From positions 248,001 through 312,000 of the forward strand of contig MU839841.1 of the NCBI GenBank assembly GCA_030411725.1: a stretch of DNA of 64,000 nucleotides. The letters run 5' to 3'. The notes beneath the pieces are model-generated. The model saw only the letters and a list, made by a program, of their open reading frames with translations, did no database searches and was not told the DNA's origin. Shown in pieces: positions 12,786 through 22,561 of the stretch; position 1 is the stretch's first letter; each line of letters opens with the position of its first letter. The DNA comes from Echria macrotheca (Eukaryota > Ascomycota > Sordariomycetes > Sordariales > Schizotheciaceae). A program made the translations under genes and the position numbers.

Positions 12786-14057
12786 GCTGGCGGACGCATC
12801 GGAAAGATCCAGAGTGAAGCTTATCAGCGACAAGGTTGTTTGTCCTTTCCCCCAGAACTTAGCTTCAGCTGTCCTCGCTGGCGCTTTCCTGGACAAACAG
12901 AGCTAAAAGAGAGAGAGCAAGGGAGAAGTGATGACGGCAAACGAATGCACATGAGCGATCCTCACAGGAGCTCCATTTTCCTCGTTAGAACGGACCATAG
13001 CAGGTTTGTAAGTGCGACTATCTGAGCCACGCGACACATGGCTGCGTATGAGATGGCTAGGCACACCCCCAACTTCATCCTCGGACTGCGCCCAACAACT
13101 GGCGCGTGGGTTGTCGCTTGTTACATGCCTGACCGACCGACCAGCGCAGCTATCTGGGGTCTGGCAGTCTGGGGCGACGGCCCCCCGACGCTCTTATCAG
13201 ACGCTCCACCGGCGCTGTTGCGGCCGGGCGATATAAGCAGCCACGGCCCTCGCGCTTGTCCTGGGGGGCCTACACTTATTATCTCTTCCATCGTAGCGGC
13301 GGTTCGCAATATTTTTGTATTTTTCTCGCTATCCCGGCCTCGTCCGGTGTTGTGTGTGACGCCGTCACGAGCTGTGTCTTCTTTCGTCACCAAGCCCAAT
13401 TCCCCTCGCTTATTCGGGCGGAGGGCGCCTGAGAAGGCGGCCTTTTTCAGCTTAACTCAGGGACCCGACACTCTGTCCGGACCAGGGTCACGCTGCATAA
13501 AGCCCACCACCACGCCAACCAGGTGACGACAGGAACCTGCGGTACCCTTTCCTGGCGTACGATCCCTAGATTCGGAACCCGTCATCAACAACCTGACGGC
13601 CGGCTCTTTTCACGACGCTCCACCTCCCGTCTCGCGCTCGCCCGAACGTCGATATTAAATCGAGCCGTCGACCCTGAATCCGTTCGTCGTTTCTCGAGAT
13701 TGAAGCTGCCAGAACGTCACGGCCCGCGGAGGTGGCACCCGTCGCACCCGGGGTGTTACGTATTTTTACGTACACGATTTCCCCTGCTGCACGCGATCAC
13801 CAGTTTGCAGGGCAGTCCTGCATCTTCTTGGCAGACACGTTGCGTCGTTGGCAGCCCGAGGGACGACTCGGGTCTTCGCTGTTGAGCCCCGACTGAGGCC
13901 CCATCAACCGCCACGAGTGGCCCTTCTGGGGCTTCCGGCAATGACCGCGCCCTAACCGACCCGCTGTCCCTCCGGCTTGTGGAGCGCTGCCGTTCGCTGT
14001 CGCATCGGGCAGGTGTTGTGGGTTTAATGCCAGGGTCCCGTTGGCCAGCTGTTCATC

Positions 14058-15662
14058 ATGATGTCCCCCCGGTCTTTTCTCGTCTCGAGACAAACTCAGC
14101 TGTATCCCCAGAACCACCGCTCTTCCTCGGGTCCCTCGAACGCTCCTCGATCGACTGCGCCCGCTCTCTCTCCACAACTGTCTGTGGTCCAGAAAAAGGA
14201 TGAACGCGCATCGACTGAAGTACCGAATAGCCCGAGCAGCAGCAGTGACATCAGGATATCTCCCATGCCGACCAAGCGCAAGGAGGCGGCCTCCAAGTCG
14301 CCTTCTCTGAGTCCGCCAAAGACTACGACCACCATATCACGACCAACCACTCCGACCACTCCGGTCCAGATTCCGTCCAGACCGAGGTCACGCGACACAG
14401 CCCACGCATCCAACGCACACCGTCACCATGGCGAGAGGAGGAGGCATCATCCGCAGCGTCCAAGGGACCAGCATAATCCGGACGCCATCCCGGCATCGGT
14501 GGCTGCGTTGCTTGCCATCACCAGCATACCGCCGCCCAAGTCTTCCAGGAGTCTGCGCCAACCGAGAGGCGCCGAGAAGAGGATGACTGTGGAGTCCATC
14601 ATCGAGCGATCTCAAGAGTCGGAGAAGGAGCTCAGCTTGACACTGAGCAAGGGGCCACTTGATCTGCTGCTGACGGCACCTGAGGACCTCGAGGAGGACG
14701 ACCTGTCGATTTGTGACAGCACTTTGGGGTCGGTGCTCTCTACTCGGACCGTCTCGCTCGAATCCATGCCCTCCCTTAGCGAATCTTTCTCAACCGATGC
14801 GCTTTCCTCCTTGGACTCGCCCCTTACGCCGGGGGTCAGGCGCAAGGCACGACCTACACGACGGTCCTTGGAACCCGTGTCTTCTCCACCCGGCACGGTT
14901 GAACCGGACCATCCTCTTTCGAGCACCGAGATTCCGGTTGAGAGCCTGGATTTCCGGGTGTTCGGCGAGGAGGAGAAGGAAGATCTGCAAGACAAGAAGT
15001 CGTCACGGTTGCCCTTCAAACCGCTGAAATCAGCCTTCAAATCTAATCTGACGGCCTCTCTGCGGGCTTTGCGGCAGGCCGCAAAGTCTTTCTCGGCCCT
15101 CAACTTCCCGTCGATTCCGCCAGAGGATTTCCTTACGAGGTCGATCCTGACGCTAGACCCGCAAGTTCCTTACACGGACGAACGCCGACCCCAACTTGAG
15201 GAAGAGCCAACGGCCGCTGTGCGGCGCTATCTCAACCCAACTAATTCGGTACGGATCGAGCAGCCGCTGGCTGCAACCCCAAGCCCCGGAGGGAGGGCTT
15301 TCACGGCCTCGATCCAGATGCAGACCTACAAGATTCACCGAGTGCGAGGTTCTAGCCCGTCGCCTGTCCGCACACCGTATCCACCGGCAGGACCGTCAGC
15401 AACAACCTCACGTGGGGTCCAACAGCAACGGTCCCTGGTTACCGAGTATCCGATGCCAGGGCCGCGGCAGCGCGAGATGAGAGAGAACTCGGATTTTATC
15501 CGTATCGCCGTTATGGAAATGGCGATGAGGAAACGAGGCAAGCTGGACGACCAGCAACCCGGCCGAGCCCGCTGGGCGCTTCCGCCGCGCAAGACGAGTA
15601 CCAAGCCGTACGTGATTGGAGACGACGGGGTGCCGGCGCGATGGGTTCCCGCAACTTACTGA
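14058..15662 (+). CDS. Conserved-looking, mostly disordered protein of unknown function
   Basis: Intronless frame of 534 codons starting at tandem ATGs (MMSPRSF). I do not recognise a named family. Residues 1-140 are low-complexity S/T/P/R/K with many S-P and T-P sites. Three islands look structured and selected: 142-160, a small hydrophobic patch (PASVAALLAITSIPPP); about 305-380, an amphipathic basic helix (LKSAFKSNLTASLRAL) followed by FPSIPPEDF; and the C-terminus 475-534, with FIRIAVMEMAMRKRGKL, a PGRARWALPPRK element and a final VPARWVP. Acidic Ser/Leu-rich text (LSLTLSKGPLDLLL, EDDLSICDSTLGSVLS) lies between. No signal peptide, transmembrane helix, zinc finger or catalytic motif is visible. 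The pattern suggests a scaffold or regulatory phosphoprotein, but that is inference only. Frame length, composition and internal order make it very unlikely to be a chance frame. Confidence 0.8.
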   Translation: MMSPRSFLVSRQTQLYPQNHRSSSGPSNAPRSTAPALSPQLSVVQKKDERASTEVPNSPSSSSDIRISPMPTKRKEAASKSPSLSPPKTTTTISRPTTPTTPVQIPSRPRSRDTAHASNAHRHHGERRRHHPQRPRDQHNPDAIPASVAALLAITSIPPPKSSRSLRQPRGAEKRMTVESIIERSQESEKELSLTLSKGPLDLLLTAPEDLEEDDLSICDSTLGSVLSTRTVSLESMPSLSESFSTDALSSLDSPLTPGVRRKARPTRRSLEPVSSPPGTVEPDHPLSSTEIPVESLDFRVFGEEEKEDLQDKKSSRLPFKPLKSAFKSNLTASLRALRQAAKSFSALNFPSIPPEDFLTRSILTLDPQVPYTDERRPQLEEEPTAAVRRYLNPTNSVRIEQPLAATPSPGGRAFTASIQMQTYKIHRVRGSSPSPVRTPYPPAGPSATTSRGVQQQRSLVTEYPMPGPRQREMRENSDFIRIAVMEMAMRKRGKLDDQQPGRARWALPPRKTSTKPYVIGDDGVPARWVPATY

Positions 15663-17556
15663 GCTTGCCGGCGGCATCTTGGGCGCAGCGAACAGTCCGA
15701 GGTTCAACATCGGAGTCGGCTGAAGTGCTTGATAGGGAAGGTTTTTGACTGGTGCGACCCCCGTGCCACGGACGCACAGGCTGTTCGGATCGCCAGGAAC
15801 AATCAACGTCGAGCGACATTTTGCGCCCGAGGGAGGTCGGCCGGAGGAGTCGGACGATTGTCGTCTTGGGTGACCAACTTTCTCACCCGCCCAACGCGGG
15901 ATAACGTGGGGTCGGCCGAGCGCTGAATGGTTACCCGCAGAGCGCTGAGGGATCCCATGGACCGGTCAAGAATCTTCGCTGCAGGGTTTTCGCGCAGATC
16001 TTATTCCCGCATGCATAGCGACGGATTCGGGCATTTTACGATTTTTCATTTTTATCTTGCATCCAACACCCGCCATTTCCTAGCGCGGCCCGGTTTTCTA
16101 TTTGTCGGTACATGGGAGGTGTCGAGTCACCGCCTCCCCACTCGGTCACACGGTACAATGCCTCGGAGTCGACCACCGGGTCGGCAATTGTCTCACGACA
16201 CCATGGTTCCCAAGTCTTTAGGAAAGGAAGACCGATGGCATTTGTTGGGCGCTGAACATATGGGGAAGCAAGAGGAGGTAGACAAGAGGAGGCATGATCA
16301 CTCATCATTTGGATTTTATTGTTAGGCTGCATGGTTATATGGGGTTAGGGAAGAGGAATCACGGGGTTGGATAGATGTTGGCGGGGCCGCCATTGCATCG
16401 GTCGGTACGATTGCTTTTTGTTTTGTTTTTGTTTATTACAATACCCAATATTATTCCCCATCATTTTTATTCGAGCCTTGCCCTTTTGGCGCTGCGGGAT
16501 CCACCGATACTTGTTTGGCTCCTCTCTTTGGGCTACGTACTAGTTCGTCGCCAACGGAACCGCCGAAGACGCGAGGCTATTCGAAGAAGCGACGAAGGAG
16601 AGGAGGCGAACGGATCCAGCTACTAATTCTCGTCGGCCTCCTCCTGGTGAGAGCGAAGCTGGGAAGCGGAGGTCGCCGATGCTGGCGGCTAGTGGCTGGT
16701 GGATATATCGCGCGAACTGGTTACCGGTGCGGCGGGGTTGGGAGTTGATGACGTCTTGGATTCGATCTGCTTGATGTTTGTTGAGATGCCCATGTGAAGG
16801 GAGTGGTCTGCGATATCGGTTCACCGGTGAGGGGGGCGACTCCGCGCCGGTTACGGTTTATGTATGCCGGGGATCGGGTGCTCTTCCGGTATGCCCTCCG
16901 ATTATCGGGTATCTAGATTCCCCGCCCGGGGCCGGGATCGTCTCTTTCGATCCGTCGATCCCGGGATAGATCGGATCGCATCAGATCAGATCCTAAATCT
17001 CCTGGTGTCAAACTTTCAAAACTACGCCTGCGTTAGCTAGCTATAAGGATAAGGATAAAGGATTGTATGATATAAAGTGAATATACGGAAGTATTGATGG
17101 CGCAATCTCATGTGTGCCCTCCCTCTTTCACAGCTCACACACCGGTACAGATACAGATCCAGATCCAGATCCCGGGATCCCAGGATCCAGATTCCCGGGT
17201 CATGCACCACCAGAAAATAAACACATGAACCCAGCCAGGCATTCGGGCCTGCCATCTACCATCTGCATCCAGACGGCTGGGAACCCATGGGGGACAGGGA
17301 CGTCGGGAGGGAACCATATCGGGGGACCTGCCAAGTTGCGGACCGCGGTGGCGACATCTGGCATCATCCGGGCGCGAGGAGTCGTGATGCATCTGTACGA
17401 CCAAACCTCACATCCTGTCATCCCGAGCATATATAGGTATATCAGAGAGTCCCCAGGTGGTATATACTCAGCAAATGCCATGCCATGCGTCTGTCAAATC
17501 ACATACTACTGTTACAAAGAAACTATTTTATCAAGGCCAAGGCATATATATCTAAT
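15663..17556. other. Intergenic region between convergent genes, with GATC-rich blocks
   Basis: Contains the 3' flanks of the unknown disordered protein (+) and of rrp5 (-, ending at 17557). I see no gene. Its peculiarities are two compact GATC-rich blocks at about 16934-16992 and 17154-17190. A 273-codon plus-strand frame that starts at 17114 and runs into the rrp5 gene is antisense shadow and resembles no family. Confidence 0.55.
16934..17190. repeat. Two GATC-dense blocks including short AGATCC tandem units
   Basis: Seven GATC tetranucleotides start at 16936, 16949, 16957, 16969, 16974, 16984 and 16989. Five more start at 17156, 17162, 17168, 17176 and 17184, the first three as a CAGATC hexamer repeat and the rest within the GGGATCC/AGGATCC palindromes. 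By chance one would expect about one GATC per 256 bases. Confidence 0.7.
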
Positions 17557-20500
17557 CTACTCCTCGTCGCTCCCCTGCTTCTCCTTGCCGGCCTGTCTTA
17601 ACCTAGCCCATTCTTGCGCCTTGGCCGATACCTTCTCCCTGCTCTTCGCGTCGCCCCTCTCCTCCTCCCACTGCGCCCATCGGCGGAACCACGCCTTGGC
17701 CTGCTTGGGCTTGAGCCCCTTCACCTTGACGCCGCGCTCAAAGAGGTCGCGGATCACCGCCACGTCGGCCTCTCCTGCTCCCGTCGACAGCTCGAGATCC
17801 AAAAGCTGGTTCCACAGGTCAAACTTCTTGGGGTACGTCGCGAGGAGGTTCTCGAATAGCGTCCGGCCTTGGTCGCGATCACCGTTGGGGGACCGGAACT
17901 CGAGCGCGGCGAACTTGGGCACCAGGGCGAGATAAACCTGTGTCTCCGAGCCGAGCACTTGCATAGCGCGCTTGATGAGCGCCCGAGCCCTATCAGGAGA
18001 GCCAGCCTTGGTGTGGAGGAACTGCGCATAGTTGATCCAGACATCGGTTGACTTGGAGCCGAACTTCTTGAGGATCTTCTCAAAGAGGTCATCCGCTTTC
18101 TATATGCCAGGGTTAGTATCATGATACCAGCAGAGTTATCAGAAATGCTTACCGAGTGCTTGCCGGACTGGATGTAGATGCTGGCCAGTCTCTCGTAGAC
18201 CTCTTGCTCGTCGTTGTACGTGCAAGCTCGCTTGAAGACGTCTTCCAGACTCTCGTCTGTCCCATACGCGACCTCCAGGTTCAGGAAGGCGATCCAGACG
18301 TTCAACTTCTCGGTTTCCTCCTTGATGTTGATCATCTTGATCGCACGCTCTGCAATCTTCCTGGCCGCCTCGAGGTCGCTGACCTTGAGTTGCAACGCCA
18401 TGTACTGGATCCAGAGCTCCGAGTTGTTTGGCTGACCAAGGAGCAGACGTTCAAAGTCACTGCTCGTCTGTGGCCCGTTGCTGTCTAGCTCCGCCGTTTT
18501 GTCGACCTGGATCTGCGGCTCTCTCCGCTTTTTAGTCTTCTTTGGCGCGTCAGAGTCCAACGTGCTCTTGGTATTGTTATCCTCATCCAAGGCGGAAGCA
18601 GTCCAGTCGAAGCCGCCAGCCTCAAGGCCTGCCACCCCTTCACCTTGGGCATCAGCCATGTCGATATCGCTAGCGTCGGAGTCGTCCCCGGATTCGTCGT
18701 CCGAATTATCGGTTCCGGTGATCAGCACGGCGCCCCCTGTCTCACTCATCTCTTCATCCCCACTGTCGTTGTCGCCAAGTGGTGCACCCTCATCGTCATC
18801 AACGTCCATGTCATCATCCTCATCCTTAAAGTATGATGGCTTCAATCCAAAGTTGATCCGTTTTTGCTGGGGATCAACACTGAGAATCTTGGCCTTGACC
18901 TTATCTCCGGCGTTGTAGAGAGTCTTGGCGTTGCGAATGGACCGATCAACCATCTCGCTCCGGTGGCAGAGACCGGAAACGTGTTCTGAGCCGTCGATAT
19001 CAATGAATGCACCGTATTCTTCGACTTTGCGAACTTTGCCTGTCACGATCTGGCCTTCCTTGAAGTCAGAGTAGTTGAGAAGACGCACAAAATCCTTATC
19101 CACAGCAGACTGCTTCAGACTCAACTCGATACGGCCCTCGGAATTGGAGATAATGCGCCCCTTGACGACCTGGTTGAGTTGGAAGTGGTCCTTCCACTCC
19201 TTCAAGAATGAGTCTGACAGATTCCGGATCTGCACCATTGCCGTGACATCGCCGCCAAGGGATACAAACAGACCCTTGTCGGAGATATTCTTCACGAAGC
19301 CGCGAATAATCTCGCCAACTTCCAACTTTGAGGTCTTCGATATCTCCCTGTCCTTGACGGGGAGCGACGAGTTCAGAACCCGGGACGGCCTTGTAGAAAG
19401 CCGTACCTTTTTGTTGCTCTCATCTATGTCGATAACCGCCACCTGAACGATTTCCCTCTTCTTGAATTTTGCCGGGTTGGCCTCGTCGAAGTCGTCTGCC
19501 AGGTCAGGCAGGAAGACAGGGCCAGCCCACGATGCGTTCAGGTGAACGGTGATATGGGTATCCCTCAGCTTGGTTATCCTTCCTTTCAGAATCATACCTC
19601 GCTCGACCTTCTGGGAATCTGAATCGCCAGCCTGAACTTTCTTCTGGCCCGGTTTGGAACCTTTCGGGTCTTTACAAGACACGACAAGGCGCTCCTTAGC
19701 CGTATCGAGACTGATGATGCGAACGGAGACCGTCTGACCCACGCGGAAGTGCTCCTTGGGATCTTGTATGAAAGCTTCGCTCATCTCGGAGACGGGGAGG
19801 AAACCTCGCAAAGAACCGTAGAACTGGACGATCGCACCATGCTGGAGAAGCTTGACAATGGTGCCCGGCACTTGTAGGCCAAGTTTCAATTCGTCAAACG
19901 ATTTGATCGCCGGGGCATCTGAGTTGACGAGTGTCTTCTTTAGTGTGAGGCGGAGATGTTGCCTTGCCGGATCCGTAGAAAGCACACGAGTTTTGACCTT
20001 CATCCCTTCCTTGAATTTCCTCTCGGGGTGCTGGAGGTGGACGTCCGATATGTGAATCTCCGAGACAAGCCCGGATATACCATCCGCAACGTTGACTATT
20101 ATACCAAAGCCACTCTCGTTGATGAGAAGTTTCTCGATCACACCAGGGACGACGGCACCGACTGGGATGTCCTCGATTCGCAGAAATGGTTGATCCAGAA
20201 CGCTCTTTTCAAAAGAGACGAGAAACATGCCATCAAAGGGGTTGTAGCCGACCACTCTGCCAGGGTGAACAGAACCGACTTTGAATGGGCCGCTGTTTTC
20301 GAATAGCGCATCCACCTTTCCGTCCTTGACCCTAGAGATGTGAACGAAGCCTGGAACGCCCGAAATCCCAACATCAACGTAGAGGCCAATCTCAGGCTCT
20401 ACCTTTTGCACCTTGCACTTCTCCACCTTCGATGCGTGAGGAAGGGCTTCAAGCGGTGCAACCCCCTTGCCGTCACGCTTCGCGACCTTTGTCTGCATCG

Positions 20501-21871
20501 AGACCACATGGGTCAGCAGGGAGATACCCAGCTTGGGACTTTTTGCCGTGGGAAAATTGCAGATAACTCTCGCTTTCACCCGCGAGCCGATCTTGTACTT
20601 GTCCTCCAAGTCGACACCCTCCGGCCCAGCACCAGAGTGCACAAGATCGGCGGTCACATCCAAAGATCCCATAACTTTCCCGACGAGGCCGTACTGAGTG
20701 ATATCAGAGACCAGAACATCGACTGCGGTACCCGGCAGGAAAGTGCCGATAGTCGTAGCGTCAGTCGGGTGATTTTTGACGCTACCGAGCTTGTCTGTCA
20801 GCGTGGACAGCTGAACCACCTTGGCGTTCGCACTCTTTCCAGTCGCAATGCAGAGGAGAACAGATCCGGGTATTAGGCTCTCCGCAGGTATGCTTTTGTC
20901 AATCTGCTTTTTCGGCAGGAAGCCTTGGAGGTTAGAGCCGGCGATGTTTAGATCCATGATGAAACCGTGATCCTCAGCGCTGACCACCGAAGCCATCAGC
21001 GTACAGTTGGGAACCACATCTTGCGCGGATAGTCCAGAATTGGCGTGTTCTGGTCGAAGAGACAGTTCTATACGCCGTTTAGGTTTCCCGCCAACAGTAG
21101 CCGACTCGTCAATGGTCGAGACGACATAGGCACGCACGTATTGGCCAATTCGGAAGAGCGACTTCAGTTCGAGGTCGTCCTCTGCCTCGTCTTCCTCCAT
21201 CTTTGCGTCATCGTCGTCCTCTTCCTCTTTGTTTGCGCTTGCCTGTAATCGCTGGGTGAGGGCGTCAGAGATCGAAGTGATCGGGACATGGCCGACCAAG
21301 TTATTCGGGAGAGCGATGGTGATATCGAGAGGGTTAACAGCGACCACTGTGCCCAGAACCAATGAGCCCTCAACAAGTCGCTTTATATAATCAGCCAGTG
21401 CACCGACGAATGGGTGATGAACCAGAATACCTTGTAGTTTAAGCTTTCGATCTTAACAGCGTCTTCATCTCGCACGGGCTTGACTTCCTCGGTCTTGCGC
21501 TTCTTTCTCTTTCCACCCTTTTCGCCCTTTTTGCCAGCTGTTGCGGCCGGCTCTTGCTCCTGCTCAAACAGGACATCGTTCTTGGCCTGAATCTGGATCT
21601 CCTTTTTCTCGAGAGGGGTCAGGACGCTGCCGCCACCTCGGGGGAAAAGAGCTTCTTCTTCTTTCAAAAGGGAGACCGTCGGCGCAGTAGATGGCTTAGA
21701 ATCATCTCCTTTTGAGTGCCGCCTCTCTTTGGTGTTCTTTGCGCTCGACTTTCCATTTTCCTTGGACTCGCTCGGTTTTGGTCTTTTGGTCGGCCGCGAT
21801 TCGTGGGCTTTCTGTGTTGATTTAGACGTGGACGTGGCGCCGGGGCCCTCCTTGCGCTTCAGCGAGCCCAT
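17557..21871 (-). CDS. rrp5: Rrp5-type ribosome biogenesis protein (S1 repeats plus HAT/TPR), contracted
   Basis: Nucleolar pre-rRNA processing factor needed in its family for both small- and large-subunit maturation. Exons are 21871-21431, 21380-18153 and 18099-17557; the introns (50 and 53 nt) are phase 0 and the frame is open throughout, giving about 1403 residues. The N-terminus (MGSLKRKEGPG, then FPRGGGSVLTPLE) and the EDAVKIESLNYKRLVEGSLVLG start of repeat 1 match filamentous-fungal Rrp5. I count nine S1 repeats, at about residues 148-257, 264-341, 357-436, 464-541, 545-633, 640-718, 740-817, 830-900 and 915-990. An acidic linker and a C-terminal HAT/TPR array follow (LFERLLLGQPNNSELWIQYMA-like start to WAQWEEERGD). 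Yeast Rrp5 has twelve S1 repeats and 1729 residues. Here the sixth repeat (ending VVSCKDP, about 19670) runs directly into the antepenultimate one (VERGMILKGRITK, about 19600), so roughly three central repeats are absent. Family identity is very strong; whether the contraction is real or an assembly collapse is open. Confidence 0.93.
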
Positions 21872-22561
21872 GATGGCGGTTTGGAATGTGCGCCGTCGCA
21901 ATTGGACGAGAGCAACGTTGTGAAGTTCTGGGACTGAAGCTGCTCGCCGTCAAAATCCGTCGGAATTCCCTGCAAGGTCTTGCCCACTTAAAAAATTTTG
22001 GGTGGAGCGGAGGGTGACGATAACGATAAGAAAGGCGGTGAGGGACGCTGTCATGGCGGGTTGGGGCATTTCCGCAGGCTGCTGAGGGGTCTCAACTGCA
22101 GCAACCGACAATCGGACCCTTCCAGGTTCCATCATCTGCTTCCTTGACGTCTGTTACATGCAATCTACATTATGGGCCGCCCGGGTGAAACAGAGTCCCA
22201 TCATATAAGTCTAGTCTAGCTACACCAACTTTATGTTTATTGTTGCCTCTGCTGTGTGTTTTCGGTTCTTCCCGAGCCAAGGCTTTGAGTCGGCTGAAGA
22301 GGCCGGGGGTCTTCTGGCTGCAGCCGCGGTTGAGTCTGTCTTGGGGTCTCGAACGCGCAGGCGAATGACGTACCGTCCCCAACAATCAATGAGCTTCAGC
22401 CATCTGGAGGTTGCTGTGGCCATTGCCGTCCACGGCTCTGCCGCCATCCCAACCCGACCTCTAACAGGCATCAACAGCTGAGGCGAACAAAGCCAGACGT
22501 GCGACTTATCAAATCGCGACGTGTTTTGGCGATTCCTCTTCTTGTCGCCCAGCTCGTGGCC
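21872..22561. promoter_or_regulatory. Divergent promoter between rrp5 and the YML020W-like gene
   Basis: A 690-bp gap between start codons on opposite strands. I see no reading frame of note. It should contain the two 5' leaders and probably shared upstream elements. No specific binding site can be assigned from sequence alone. Confidence 0.5.

Larger units (their letters stand above)
9564..14057. other. 4.5 kb intergenic region rich in simple repeats
   Basis: Holds the 3' flank of the rhodopsin-like gene and the upstream region of the gene at 14058. Visible features are T runs near 9690, a CT-rich stretch at about 9988-10045, repeated TACCTACCTA units at 10105-10230, an 11-base G tract at 10148-10158, GA repeats near 10528 and a TG dinucleotide repeat near 12763-12781. 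A 341-codon open frame at 11256-12281 begins with TTG, has no ATG until about codon 84 and resembles no protein family, so I do not call it. The 500-bp stretch before 14058 has CT-rich segments fitting a leader. Confidence 0.5.

Noticed and set aside
13038..13526. 162-codon ATG-started frame upstream of the gene at 14058
   Set aside because: No family resemblance and an abrupt, composition-driven sequence; overlapped by equally long frames on the other strand. Could be leader sequence, not supportable as a gene.
17114..17935. 273-codon plus-strand frame antisense to the rrp5 3' end
   Set aside because: Lies opposite conserved HAT-repeat codons and has no recognisable feature of its own.
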